64,000 nt of DNA. It comes from Allomuricauda sp. ARW1Y1. Its GTDB lineage: Bacteria; Bacteroidota; Bacteroidia; Flavobacteriales; Flavobacteriaceae. The stretch is taken from contig NZ_JACBZU010000001.1 in the NCBI RefSeq assembly GCF_013407935.1, positions 248,001 through 312,000 on the forward strand, given 5' to 3'. This document shows positions 49,270 to 58,318 of this stretch, one piece after another. The notes under the pieces are model-generated. The model ran no database searches. It was given only the letters and a program-made list of their open reading frames with translations, and had not been told where the DNA came from. Every line of letters begins with the position of its first letter. The stretch's first letter is position 1. The position numbers and the translations under genes were made by a program.

Positions 49270-51056
49270 TGAAAGCGTTAAGGGGCAACATATGGCTTGT
49301 TTTGGGAATATTGCTCCTTTCGGGGCTACACTCCCATGCCCAAGACGAAACCGAAAGTATCGAGTTCGTCATGAACTTGAGCAAGGACAAATTGGGGCTG
49401 AACGAGCGTCTTCGGGTTGATTTTACCATGAACAAGGATGGCGACAACTTTAAACCACCACAATTCGAAAACTTTAGGGTGGTGATGGGACCTTCCCAAT
49501 CCATCAGCTCCTCTTGGGTAAACGGAAAGCGCAGTTTTTCCAAAACCTATAGCTACATTTTGGTACCTACGGCAAGGGGAAGTTTTACCATTAATCAAGC
49601 AACCATTGAAATTGATGGACAAACGTACAAGACCACTCCACAACAGGTAGAGGTGACCGCTGCAGTGGACAAGCCCAACGACCAAAAGACCGTGGACGAT
49701 GTGGCGGACGAAAACCTTCATCTGGTAGCTGAGGTTTCCAAAGGAAATCCCTACCTCAATGAAGCCGTTACCGTAGTCTACAAGTTGTATGTGAGTCCAA
49801 ACATCAGTGTGACCAACTATCGGCCATTGGACAATCCTACCTATAACAATTTCTGGAGTCAGGATATTCCCGTAACCAAGCATACCGCACAAAATGGAAC
49901 CTATCAAGGTAAACCTTACAGATATGTTGTACTGAAACGTGTGGTGCTCTACCCTCAAAAATCGGGCAAACTGGATATTGAACCCCTTTCTTTGGAGATA
50001 TTCGTGGACGTCCCCACCAATCGCAGGGACTTTTTTGGTGGAAGAATCTATACCTCTACCAGTAAAACGGTTTCCGCAGGCAGACGAACCATCAACGTAA
50101 AACCGCTTCCCGAAGCAGGAAAACCAGCTAATTTTAGCGGCGCCGTAGGTGATTTTGATTTTTCCGTGACTACCAGTAAAACGCAATTGAACGCTTCGGA
50201 ATCGCTACAGGCGATTGTGGAAGTGTCCGGAAAGGGGAATTTAAAGTTGTTCCAGCTTCCAGAACCAGAGCTTCCCAGTTCCTTGGAGGTATACGACCCC
50301 GAATATGATGAGGATATCCGCACCTACAGCAGCGGCATGGAAGGTAAAGTCTCCAACAACTATACCATCGTGCCTTCATTCAGGGGAAAATATCCCATCC
50401 CAAGCATCTCTTTCAGCTATTTTAACCCAGAAACGGGTAGTTACAAAACCATCAACTCAGAAGAAATCAATATTGAAGTGATCGAGGGTCCTACGAGCGG
50501 AAGCGCCGCTGCAGCTAGTCCAGCAGCCAACAAACAATTGGTGGTGCCCACAGGCGAGCAATTTCATTTTATCCATATCAACCCGAACTTATCGCCAATT
50601 CAAGTGAATCGGTTTTTCGGGTCAAAGCTGTTCTTTATCCTATTGTTTGCCCCATTATTGTTGATTCCCATCGCCATATTTGCGTTCAAAAAGAGGGAGG
50701 CCATTGCCAGTGATGTGGAAGGAAACAAAATAAAGCGGGCCAACAAGCTAGCCAGAAAATACCTGTCTACTGCCAAAAAGGAATTGGGCAATAAAGAAGC
50801 TTTCTACGTGGCCTTGGAAAAAGGTCTCCACAACTATCTGAAAGCTAAATTGCATATTGAAACCTCAGAATTCAGTAAAGATAAAATCACGGGTATTCTA
50901 TCCGACAAAAAAGTGGAAAAAGCGGATATTGACGGCTTCATAAGTTTGCTTACCAGCTGTGAAATGGCGCGGTACAGTCCTTTTTCCAACGTGCAGATGC
51001 AGCAGGATTATGAAAAAGCAAGTGAAGTAATCTCTAATTTGGACAAACAGTTATGA
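49269..51056 (+). CDS. batD: BatD, oxygen-tolerance protein
   Basis: 595 residues; signal peptide about 1-24, three to four Ig-like beta domains (residues 28-440) including VVMGPSQSISSSWVNGKRSF and the PNISVTNYRPLDNPTYNNFW region, a membrane helix (about 455-475), and a cytoplasmic helical tail with YVALEKGLHNYLKAKL. Matches Bacteroides BatD. Overlaps batC by 1 base and batE by 4. Confidence 0.94.
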   Translation: MKALRGNIWLVLGILLLSGLHSHAQDETESIEFVMNLSKDKLGLNERLRVDFTMNKDGDNFKPPQFENFRVVMGPSQSISSSWVNGKRSFSKTYSYILVPTARGSFTINQATIEIDGQTYKTTPQQVEVTAAVDKPNDQKTVDDVADENLHLVAEVSKGNPYLNEAVTVVYKLYVSPNISVTNYRPLDNPTYNNFWSQDIPVTKHTAQNGTYQGKPYRYVVLKRVVLYPQKSGKLDIEPLSLEIFVDVPTNRRDFFGGRIYTSTSKTVSAGRRTINVKPLPEAGKPANFSGAVGDFDFSVTTSKTQLNASESLQAIVEVSGKGNLKLFQLPEPELPSSLEVYDPEYDEDIRTYSSGMEGKVSNNYTIVPSFRGKYPIPSISFSYFNPETGSYKTINSEEINIEVIEGPTSGSAAAASPAANKQLVVPTGEQFHFIHINPNLSPIQVNRFFGSKLFFILLFAPLLLIPIAIFAFKKREAIASDVEGNKIKRANKLARKYLSTAKKELGNKEAFYVALEKGLHNYLKAKLHIETSEFSKDKITGILSDKKVEKADIDGFISLLTSCEMARYSPFSNVQMQQDYEKASEVISNLDKQL

Positions 51057-51817
51057 GCATGAAAAAGATGGTCTTTTTACTTTGCCTCTTCTCCCTGAAT
51101 TTTGGGTTTGCCCAAAACGAGATCCTTTTTGATGAGGCAACCGAACTGTACAATAATGGGGAATATTCCAAAGCCATAGAAAACTACAAACAGATTTTGG
51201 AAAATGGGCAGCATTCCGCCTCTCTCTATTTTAATTTGGGCAACAGTTATTACAAACAAAATGCCATAGGGCCCAGCATCTATTACTACGAAAAAGCCCT
51301 ATTGCTATCCCCGAACAATGAAGAGATCAAAAACAATCTGAGGTTTGCTGAGAATATGAGGCTGGACGCCATTGAGGAAATGCCAAAAACGGAGCTTTCC
51401 AAGCTATATTCGGCGGTTATAGGCATGTTTACCTTCGATCAATGGGCCTATTTAGCAGTGGCGTTGGTGTTTTTGTTCGTCATGGCATACATGGCCTACT
51501 ACTTTCTTGGGACGGCAAATCAGAAAAGGGCCGCATTTATTTCCGGTATATTTGCCCTAGTATTGGGGGTGCTCAGCATACTGATGGCCTATCTCAACTT
51601 TCAATCCTTTAAAAGCAATGATCCTGCCATTGTGTTCAGCAAGGAAGTCAACGTGAATGCAGAGCCCAACAATAATAGTGCTCCCGTTTTCACCCTCCAT
51701 GAAGGCACCAAGGTAAACGTACTGGAGGAACTCGATGATTGGAAAAGAATTCGGATTGCTGATGGCCAAACTGGTTGGCTGGAGGCCGAGAATGTCAGGA
51801 AAATCAGGGACTTTTAG
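51053..51817 (+). CDS. batE: BatE, TPR and SH3-like protein
   Basis: 254 residues; signal peptide ending FGFAQ, TPR units (about 25-95; ASLYFNLGNSYYKQNAIGPS), two membrane helices (about 130-150 and 160-180) and a C-terminal SH3-like domain (about 195-252) with FTLHEGTKVNVLEELDDWKR and GWLEAENVRKI. Last gene of the Bat operon; start overlaps the batD stop (ATGA). An alternative ATG lies at 51059. Confidence 0.94.
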   Translation: MSMKKMVFLLCLFSLNFGFAQNEILFDEATELYNNGEYSKAIENYKQILENGQHSASLYFNLGNSYYKQNAIGPSIYYYEKALLLSPNNEEIKNNLRFAENMRLDAIEEMPKTELSKLYSAVIGMFTFDQWAYLAVALVFLFVMAYMAYYFLGTANQKRAAFISGIFALVLGVLSILMAYLNFQSFKSNDPAIVFSKEVNVNAEPNNNSAPVFTLHEGTKVNVLEELDDWKRIRIADGQTGWLEAENVRKIRDF

Positions 51818-51849
51818 GCCAAAACACCCCTGCCTTGTTTAATATTCTG

Positions 51850-51857
51850 TATTTTTG
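51850..51857 (+). promoter_or_regulatory. -7 box for the small secreted-protein gene at 51872
   Basis: TATTTTTG, perfect TAnnTTTG, 14 bases before the GTG start. The leader would be only a few bases. Confidence 0.4.
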
Positions 51858-51871
51858 GCAAAAATTCGTTT

Positions 51872-52186
51872 GTGCTAAAAAATGTACTCCATGCCATTAT
51901 TTCCCTAGTGCTGATATCCGCTTTAACGGTATCACCGCTCATCCCATTTCTGGACAAAGAATTGGGAAAGACCATGGTAATCGGTGCTGCGGAGGAGGAA
52001 AACAATGGCAACAACGGGGAAACGAACAAGAAATTTGACGAAATCGACGCCTACATCAAATACTATTTGGAACTGGCCAACAACCCTGTTTTTCAGCAAC
52101 AGAACCAAGATGATATAGGCTATTTACTTCCTATTTCTGATTATATAGTGGAAATATTAGATCCCCCTCCCAGAAAATTGACATAA
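51872..52186 (+). CDS. Small secreted or membrane-anchored protein of unknown function
   Basis: 104 residues using a GTG start; the N-terminal hydrophobic segment (VLHAIISLVLISALTVSPLI) looks like a signal anchor. The mature part is acidic and Asn-rich (EEENNGNNGETNKKFDEIDA) and ends with a predicted helix and DPPPRKLT. No family recognised. It lies between the Bat operon and a SulP - carbonic anhydrase pair with its own -7 box. An alternative TTG start is two codons upstream at 51866. Confidence 0.6.
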   Translation: MLKNVLHAIISLVLISALTVSPLIPFLDKELGKTMVIGAAEEENNGNNGETNKKFDEIDAYIKYYLELANNPVFQQQNQDDIGYLLPISDYIVEILDPPPRKLT

Positions 52187-52269
52187 TTCTTCGTACTTTT
52201 TTAATTCAATTTTTAAACATCTTCTATCCATAACCTAACCAGTATAGAGGAACAAACGTACATTATAAC

Positions 52270-53853
52270 ATGTTCAAGCATTTAAAAAATGACTTACCTG
52301 CGAGTATCGTAGTATTTTTCGTGGCACTACCCTTGTGTTTGGGTATTGCTTTGGCCAGTGGGGCTCCCCTATTTTCCGGGCTCATTGCGGGTATTATCGG
52401 TGGAATCGTTGTGGGGGCGCTCAGCGGTTCACAAATTGGGGTCAGCGGACCGGCTGCTGGTTTGGCAGCCATCGTTTTGACCGCCATCGGAACCTTAGGA
52501 GGCTATCAAAACTTTTTGGTGGCCGTAGTTTTGGGCGGTATCATCCAGTTGATATTTGGCTTTCTAAAAGCTGGGGTGATTGCCTATTATTTCCCTTCAT
52601 CCGTAATCAAGGGGATGTTGACCGGAATTGGTATCATCATCATTCTGAAACAAATACCTCACTTTTTTGGGTACGATGCAGATCCCGAAGGAGATTGGGC
52701 CTTTTTTCAAGTGGATGGTGAAAACACCTTTAGCGAAATCATCAACAGCATCAACTACATTAGTCCCGGTGCAACCCTGATTGCCGCTATTGGTTTGGCC
52801 ATTTTGATTCTATGGAGTCAGGTATTGACCAAAAAATCGAAAATCTTTGAGTTGATACAAGGCCCTTTGGTGGCCGTGGTCATCGGCATCATCTACTTTA
52901 GCGTTACACAGGGAGATGCCACTTGGGGAATTTCTGCGGAGCATCTCGTTACGGTCCCCGTTCCTGATAGCTTTCAATCCTTTCTTGGTTTTTTCAGTTT
53001 TCCCAACTTCTCCGCCATTGGCAACACAGAAGTGTGGGTCACCGCCTTCACCATAGCGCTGGTGGCCAGTTTGGAAACCCTACTTTGTGTAGAAGCAACC
53101 GATAAACTAGATCCTGAAAAACGGACCACCCCTACCAATCGTGAGCTGATCGCCCAGGGGGTTGGGAATACACTTTCGGGTTTAATCGGGGGGCTTCCAA
53201 TAACACAGGTTATTGTGAGAAGTTCGGCCAATATTCAATCTGGCGGTAAAACCAAATTAGCAGCCATAATCCATGGATTCTTTCTGTTGGGCTCAGTTAT
53301 TTTAATTCCGACACTGCTCAATATGATTCCGCTGTCCGTATTGGCGGCCATTTTATTTGTGGTAGGCTACAAGCTTGCCAAACCAAGTCTGTTTAAAACG
53401 ATGTACCAAGCCGGCTGGAAACAGTTTGTGCCCTTTGTGGTGACCGTGGTAGGTATCGTTTTTACCGATCTTTTGGTAGGAATAAGCCTTGGCCTTGGTG
53501 TTGGTATCGTGGTGGTTTTGATCAAAAGTTACCAAAACTCCCACTTTTTGCACATTGAGGAAAGCGATGGCGGCAGACATCAAATAAAAATGACCCTTGC
53601 CGAAGAGGTTACCTTTTTCAACAAAGGAGCTATCCTAAAAGAATTGGACAGTATTGCCGAAAACACCTATCTCACTTTGGATGTGAGAAAAACACGGTAT
53701 CTGGATAACGATATCGTAGAGATTCTCGAGGATTTTTCGAGCAAGGCCAAAAACAGAAACATCGACATCAAAATTATTTCCGAAAAAGGAGAGGTTGAAA
53801 ATCCTGATAGTTATATCGAATTTTTTAATCTAAGACCCAAAAAAACAGCATAA
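52270..53853 (+). CDS. SulP-family transporter, probable bicarbonate importer
   Basis: 527 residues with 10-14 membrane segments and a C-terminal STAS-like domain (about 440-520; LTLDVRKTRYLDNDIVEILE). The entrance motif PASIVVFFVALPLCLGIALA, then GAPLFSG, and GSQIGVSGPAAGLAAIVLTA are typical SulP elements. Gene adjacency to a beta-carbonic anhydrase (9 bases apart) strongly suggests HCO3- transport in a CO2-supply function, as in other marine bacteria with SulP-CA pairs; sulfate is the alternative. Confidence 0.94.
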   Translation: MFKHLKNDLPASIVVFFVALPLCLGIALASGAPLFSGLIAGIIGGIVVGALSGSQIGVSGPAAGLAAIVLTAIGTLGGYQNFLVAVVLGGIIQLIFGFLKAGVIAYYFPSSVIKGMLTGIGIIIILKQIPHFFGYDADPEGDWAFFQVDGENTFSEIINSINYISPGATLIAAIGLAILILWSQVLTKKSKIFELIQGPLVAVVIGIIYFSVTQGDATWGISAEHLVTVPVPDSFQSFLGFFSFPNFSAIGNTEVWVTAFTIALVASLETLLCVEATDKLDPEKRTTPTNRELIAQGVGNTLSGLIGGLPITQVIVRSSANIQSGGKTKLAAIIHGFFLLGSVILIPTLLNMIPLSVLAAILFVVGYKLAKPSLFKTMYQAGWKQFVPFVVTVVGIVFTDLLVGISLGLGVGIVVVLIKSYQNSHFLHIEESDGGRHQIKMTLAEEVTFFNKGAILKELDSIAENTYLTLDVRKTRYLDNDIVEILEDFSSKAKNRNIDIKIISEKGEVENPDSYIEFFNLRPKKTA

Positions 53854-53862
53854 CCTAAACAT

Positions 53863-54489
53863 ATGAAGGCACATACCAAAGAAACGCAAGCCACAATGAC
53901 TCCTGCAAAGGCAATTCAGTTTTTAAAGGAGGGAAACGAGCGTTTTCAACAAAATTTAAAAGCACATCGAAACCTATTGGAGCAAGTAAACGATACCAAG
54001 GATGGTCAATTTCCATTTGCGACCATTCTAAGTTGTATCGATTCCAGAGTTTCTGCAGAGCTGGTTTTTGATCAAGGCCTAGGAGATATTTTTAGCATAC
54101 GGATTGCAGGAAACTTTATCAACCAAGATATTCTGGGCAGCATGGAGTTTGCTTGCAAACTTGCAGGAACCAAGGCCATTGTGGTACTGGGACACACCAG
54201 TTGCGGGGCCGTAAAAGGCGCCTGCGACCATGCCCGTCTCGGTAACTTGACCAGTTTGATCAATAAGATTGAGCCTGCGGTGTACGCGGTAAAGGAACCT
54301 AAGGACGAGTCTTTGAGGAACTCCCAAAATTTGGAGTTTGTGGATGCCGTGTCCGTTAAAAATGTTGAAATGGCATTGGAAAACATTAGAAACCAAAGTG
54401 TTATCCTAAAAGAAATGGAGGAAGATGGTGATATTGCCATTGTAGGTGCCATGTACGATATTTCGGATGGAAGCGTAACATTTTTGTAA
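53863..54489 (+). CDS. Beta-class carbonic anhydrase
   Basis: 208 residues. Zinc ligands C58, H111 and C114 and the D60/R62 dyad occur in LSCIDSRVSAELVFDQG and VVLGHTSCGAVKGACDHA. It interconverts CO2 and bicarbonate in the cytoplasm and would supply carboxylases with the anion brought in by the preceding SulP transporter (9-base gap, one operon). No signal peptide. Its transcript probably ends in the palindromic element at 54518. Confidence 0.96.
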   Translation: MKAHTKETQATMTPAKAIQFLKEGNERFQQNLKAHRNLLEQVNDTKDGQFPFATILSCIDSRVSAELVFDQGLGDIFSIRIAGNFINQDILGSMEFACKLAGTKAIVVLGHTSCGAVKGACDHARLGNLTSLINKIEPAVYAVKEPKDESLRNSQNLEFVDAVSVKNVEMALENIRNQSVILKEMEEDGDIAIVGAMYDISDGSVTFL

Positions 54490-54517
54490 TTCCCGGCAAC
54501 ATTTCTTAAAAGAAAAG

Positions 54518-54653
54518 AGGCTGTTTAAAAAGCGGTACTATTTGAACTTTGTCAAGTTGAGCGCAGTCGAAACCCATTGATTACCAATGTGTCTTAAGTT
54601 CTCGACTGCGCTCGAACTGACAGGCAAACCGCTTTTTAGACAGCCTGTTTTTG
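54518..54653. repeat. MITE/REP-like element with 19-bp terminal inverted repeats, also a terminator-like hairpin
   Basis: Outer repeats at 54518-54536 (AGGCTGTTTAAAAAGCGGT) and 54628-54646 match inverted with one mismatch in 19. An inner inverted pair lies at 54551-54570 (GTCAAGTTGAGCGCAGTCGA) and 54602-54621. The right end is followed by GTTTTT, so the folded RNA could end the carbonic anhydrase transcript. It has no open reading frame. The GAGCGCAGTCGA core resembles a repeat widespread in Flavobacteriaceae. Confidence 0.8.
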
Positions 54654-54736
54654 GTTTAAAATTTAGCCTGAGAGGCGTTGGTATCTGCTTGGCAATATGT
54701 ATTTTGGCCTGAAACCATCATACCTTTATACCCAAT

Positions 54737-55420
54737 ATGAAATTTCCAAATGATTCAGGCCCCATTTATTTGGAAACCACCCAAGGCGGGTTTCCCGTGG
54801 AGCCGTTCAATACATTTAGCAATACTATTTTTTTGCTATTGATCATCTACTGGAGCTTGCGGGTGTACAGAAATCCTGGACAGCATCGATTCTTGGCTTG
54901 GGTACTTCCCGTTATCGGAGTTAGCTACATTGGGGGCACGGTGTATCACGCTACCCGTAGCCACGAGTTTTGGCTTCGGTTGGATTGGATGCCCATTATG
55001 CTGCTTTGCGCTTCTTTGGTGATTTATTTTATATGTAAACTCGTTCACAAGTGGTGGCAGCGCTTGGTGTTTATCGCACTATTGCTGAGCGCCTCCATTT
55101 TACTACGGATTCTTCCCATGCCTCAGGGTTGGAGGATTTCCCTTGGATACCTAATCACTGCTGCTACAATCCTTATTCCCATAACATGGTATTTGGCAAA
55201 AACCAAAGGAAAAAATATAGGTTTGGTGTTGACCGCTTTTATCATTTTTGGAGTTGCGCTTTTTTTTAGAAGCATCGATCTTCATCAAACATTATTTCCC
55301 ATGGGCACCCATTGGTTGTGGCATTTGTTCGGTGGAATTGCAGTACATTTCCTAATTGCCTATTTATTCAAGGACAATTTGCTAAATTTGTCCGCCAATA
55401 GCGCAAGCCATCATGATTGA
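54737..55420 (+). CDS. Ceramidase-like (CREST superfamily) membrane protein
   Basis: 227 residues with seven predicted membrane helices. EPFNTFSNTIFLL (residues 22-34), GGTVYHATRSHEFWLRLDWM with the conserved histidine and aspartate, and GTHWLWHLFGGIAVHFLIAY with further histidines fit alkaline ceramidase/PAQR-type metal-dependent membrane hydrolases. It may act on sphingolipids or other amide lipids, which Bacteroidetes do make; the substrate is inferred. Its stop lies 8 bases inside pheS, so the pair is co-transcribed. Confidence 0.83.
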   Translation: MKFPNDSGPIYLETTQGGFPVEPFNTFSNTIFLLLIIYWSLRVYRNPGQHRFLAWVLPVIGVSYIGGTVYHATRSHEFWLRLDWMPIMLLCASLVIYFICKLVHKWWQRLVFIALLLSASILLRILPMPQGWRISLGYLITAATILIPITWYLAKTKGKNIGLVLTAFIIFGVALFFRSIDLHQTLFPMGTHWLWHLFGGIAVHFLIAYLFKDNLLNLSANSASHHD

Positions 55421-56432
55421 TACCATTAAGGAACATATCGCCGAAGTTGAAAAATTTACTTCTAGCTCCATAGATGAAATCGAAGCCTTCCGAATCAAGT
55501 ATTTGGGTAAAAAAGGACTTTTGAACAGTTTTTTCGCTGAATTTAAAAATGTGCCCAACGAGCAGAAAAAAGAGTTCGGCATGGTTGTCAATCAATTGAA
55601 AACCGTTGCGGCCGAAAAGGTCAACGCCTTAAAGGAAGCTCTAGAAAACCAGACCGAGGCCAGTGGAAAATATGGCGACCTCACACGTCCCGGCGAACCT
55701 GTTGAGATTGGTGCACGACACCCCATTTCAATTGTAAAAAACCAGATTATCGATATCTTTTCACGGATCGGCTTCAATGTGTCCGAGGGACCAGAGGTGG
55801 AGGACGATTGGCACAATTTTACTGCATTGAATCTTCCCGAATACCACCCAGCGAGAGATATGCAGGACACCTTTTTCATTCAAACCGATCCAGATATTTT
55901 ATTGCGCACCCATACTTCATCCGTTCAGGTGCGGTACATGGAGGCCAATAAGCCGCCCATTCGTACCATTTCCCCGGGAAGAGTGTACCGAAACGAGGCC
56001 ATCTCAGCGCGATCGCATTGCTTTTTTCATCAGGTAGAAGGGCTTTACGTGGACAAAAACGTATCCTTTGCCGATTTAAAGCAGACCTTGCAATATTTTA
56101 CCTCCGAAATGTTCGGGAAATCAAAAATACGCCTGCGTCCCTCTTACTTCCCGTTTACCGAACCCAGCGCAGAAGTGGACGTGTACTGGGGATTGGAGAC
56201 CGAGACCGATTACCGGATGACCAAAGGTACCGGATGGCTCGAAATCATGGGCTGTGGAATGGTAGACCCCAACGTGCTTAAAAATTGTGGCATAGACCCC
56301 GAAGTATATTCTGGGTTTGCCTTTGGAATGGGAATTGACCGTATTGCACTCCTGCTGCACCAAATTTCCGATATTCGTTTGCTCAGTGAAAATGATGTGC
56401 GTTTTTTGGAGCAGTTCAAAAGCGCCTTTTAA
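55413..56432 (+). CDS. pheS: Phenylalanyl-tRNA synthetase alpha subunit
   Basis: 339 residues, normal length. The N-terminal coiled coil (1-90) binds tRNA; class II motifs are visible as GARHPISIVKNQIIDIFSRI, THTSSVQVRYME, PGRVYRNEAISARSHCFFHQ and GFAFGMGIDRIALL near the end. It forms the (alpha-beta)2 enzyme that charges tRNA-Phe; pheT is not in the window. It overlaps the ceramidase-like gene by 8 bases and is followed after 9 bases by an unknown gene. Confidence 0.97.
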   Translation: MIDTIKEHIAEVEKFTSSSIDEIEAFRIKYLGKKGLLNSFFAEFKNVPNEQKKEFGMVVNQLKTVAAEKVNALKEALENQTEASGKYGDLTRPGEPVEIGARHPISIVKNQIIDIFSRIGFNVSEGPEVEDDWHNFTALNLPEYHPARDMQDTFFIQTDPDILLRTHTSSVQVRYMEANKPPIRTISPGRVYRNEAISARSHCFFHQVEGLYVDKNVSFADLKQTLQYFTSEMFGKSKIRLRPSYFPFTEPSAEVDVYWGLETETDYRMTKGTGWLEIMGCGMVDPNVLKNCGIDPEVYSGFAFGMGIDRIALLLHQISDIRLLSENDVRFLEQFKSAF

Positions 56433-56441
56433 CCGCATTCC

Positions 56442-56840
56442 ATGAAAAAGGATATTGAAATTCCCGTAGCCAAGGATGTATATGTTGCTGTGATTCGTGA
56501 GTGGAACGAAGAATTTTTGTCCAAAGACTGGAATGCCTACCTCATCAATAACCGTTCGGATACCATTGAGATGACCATTGTGGTCTCCAAAGGATTTGAC
56601 GGCGACAAAAAAACATCCACCATGCGCCATGGCATAGGCGTTTTGGGACCAAAATCCTTTAAAAAAATCGAATTGCTACAGGAAGAGGTGTTGGCGCTCA
56701 ACAATGAATTCTTTGTGACCTTTTTTGCTGAAAACAAGCTCTTTGAAAAAAGATGCCTGTTCCCTAAGCACACCATTAAAGAGAATCAACTTCGCACAAT
56801 TCCCATTATAGACAAGGAAGGTATTCTTTCGGAAGATTAA
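56442..56840 (+). CDS. Conserved hypothetical protein downstream of pheS
   Basis: 132 residues, soluble, no signal peptide. Features: KDVYVAVIREWNEEFLSKDW near residues 11-30, IGVLGPKSFKKIELLQEEVL, and LFEKRCLFPKHTIKENQLRT near the end. I recognise no family. The short gap to pheS (9 bases) means co-transcription; it may be a flavobacterial-specific companion gene. Confidence 0.72.
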   Translation: MKKDIEIPVAKDVYVAVIREWNEEFLSKDWNAYLINNRSDTIEMTIVVSKGFDGDKKTSTMRHGIGVLGPKSFKKIELLQEEVLALNNEFFVTFFAENKLFEKRCLFPKHTIKENQLRTIPIIDKEGILSED

Positions 56841-57060
56841 TGGTTTGCTGATGACAGAATGCCAAAAAGCATCCAAATAGGCGAACACATCATCCAACAA
56901 CTTTTATCCCGTCCTAATTATTCGTTTATCTGGCTGGCGTACGCCCACAACATCATCAAAAAAGCCCATTTTTGAGATACAGATACTATCAATTTTATAA
57001 ATAACCTGCGAATATTTTAATAAATTCTTCTTTAAGGGCCTGATTTTTATGTTTTTAGCG

Positions 57061-57091
57061 TTGTTTTAAGCGGAATGATCGCGTAATTTTA
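57061..57091 (+). promoter_or_regulatory. Possible promoter of the aminotransferase gene
   Basis: TTG (57061-57063) and TAATTTTA (57084-57091, seven of eight to TAnnTTTG) are 20 bases apart, with the ATG at 57116. The rest of the 275-base gap before it (56841-57060) shows no gene or terminator I can support. Confidence 0.45.
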
Positions 57092-57115
57092 AGTTCTTCT
57101 TAAAACTAAAAACCA

Positions 57116-58318
57116 ATGGGAACTACATCAACCAACATTAACAGACGCGATTGGATCAGAAAAAGCATGCTTACCGCTGGAGGCGCAATGGCATTACCTT
57201 ACATAGGATTGGCCGAGAGACCAAAGGCCCCCTTAACCCTTGACAGAGAGGGAAATGCGGTTTACAGTCCGTTTTTTAAGGAATATCTGCCTAAGCCAGA
57301 TGCTTTGTTTCCTGAACTGGAAGCCAAGCTAAATGCCAATGAAAATCCATATGGACCATCACCAATGGCCCTTGAAGCTTTCAAAAGTTCCGCTTCGGGA
57401 GGAAATAGATACGCATGGAGGGAACTGTTCCAACTAGTGGACAAAATCGCTGATTTTGAAGGCGTAGAAAGCAAAAATATTATGATGGGACCCGGTTCTT
57501 CAGATTTGTTGGAGAAAACGGCCATGGTTTTCTTTATGAACGGTGGCAATGTTGTTTCTGCCGATCCAGCTTATATGTCGCTCATTCAAGTAGCGGAATC
57601 TGTTGGTGCCAGCTGGAAGCCAGTCCCACTCAAGGAAGATTGGTCGCACGACCTTAAGGCGATGGAGGAAGCAATCGACGATGATACCAAACTGGTCTAT
57701 ATTTGTAACCCCAACAACCCAACGGGTTCTATGACGGACCATAAGGAATTGGTGGATTTCTGTTCACGCGTATCCGAAAGGGTTCCTGTTTTTGTGGATG
57801 AAGCCTATCTATGGTTCTTGGATGAAGGAGCCAAAAAGAGTATGGTATCCTTGGTGAACGAGGGCAAGGATGTTATCATAGCAAGAACTTTTTCCAAAAT
57901 TCATGGGATGGCCGGTTTGCGTGTCGGATACATCGTTGCTTTGGAAGAGACTTTGAACAGACTTCAAAAAATAACAAGGGGAGGCATGGGAATTTCCTTG
58001 CCCTCCGTATACGCAGCCATGGCGGCCATGGACGATGCGGCCTTCCTAGAAAAATCAAGGAACCTAAATGCCGAGTGCAGGGAGTATGTGTATCAAAGCC
58101 TGGAAAAGATGGGCATTACTTCCTATGTTCCGTCATCCACAAGCTTTATCATTTTTCCTATTGAAATGGAAGGAAGAGCGTTTTTGGAGCAAATGACCGA
58201 GTTAAAGGTGGGCGTTCGTGCTTTCCAGTTTATGGACCAAAACTGGTGCCGTGTAAGTATGGGAACCATGGACGAAATGAAAACCTTTACCGCTGCACTC
58301 GATAAAGTGTTGGCATAG
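57116..58318 (+). CDS. Tat-signal class I/II PLP aminotransferase (histidinol-phosphate-type)
   Basis: 400 residues. Residues 1-33 look like a twin-arginine signal: RRDWIRK at 10-16 followed by the hydrophobic stretch MLTAGGAMALPYIGLA. The enzyme part is complete: LNANENPYGPSPMALEAF near 72-89, CNPNNPTG at 197-204, D228 in VDEAY, PLP lysine K261 in TFSKIHGMAGLRVGY, and R-containing C-terminal WCRVSMG. It resembles HisC/aromatic aminotransferases, but the export signal argues against a histidine-synthesis role. Its stop overlaps the next GTG start (TAGTG). Confidence 0.88.
   Translation: MGTTSTNINRRDWIRKSMLTAGGAMALPYIGLAERPKAPLTLDREGNAVYSPFFKEYLPKPDALFPELEAKLNANENPYGPSPMALEAFKSSASGGNRYAWRELFQLVDKIADFEGVESKNIMMGPGSSDLLEKTAMVFFMNGGNVVSADPAYMSLIQVAESVGASWKPVPLKEDWSHDLKAMEEAIDDDTKLVYICNPNNPTGSMTDHKELVDFCSRVSERVPVFVDEAYLWFLDEGAKKSMVSLVNEGKDVIIARTFSKIHGMAGLRVGYIVALEETLNRLQKITRGGMGISLPSVYAAMAAMDDAAFLEKSRNLNAECREYVYQSLEKMGITSYVPSSTSFIIFPIEMEGRAFLEQMTELKVGVRAFQFMDQNWCRVSMGTMDEMKTFTAALDKVLA

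Noticed and set aside
54551..54621. CRISPR repeat unit
   Set aside because: The repeated segments are one inverted pair, not several direct repeats with equal spacers; no cas genes nearby.
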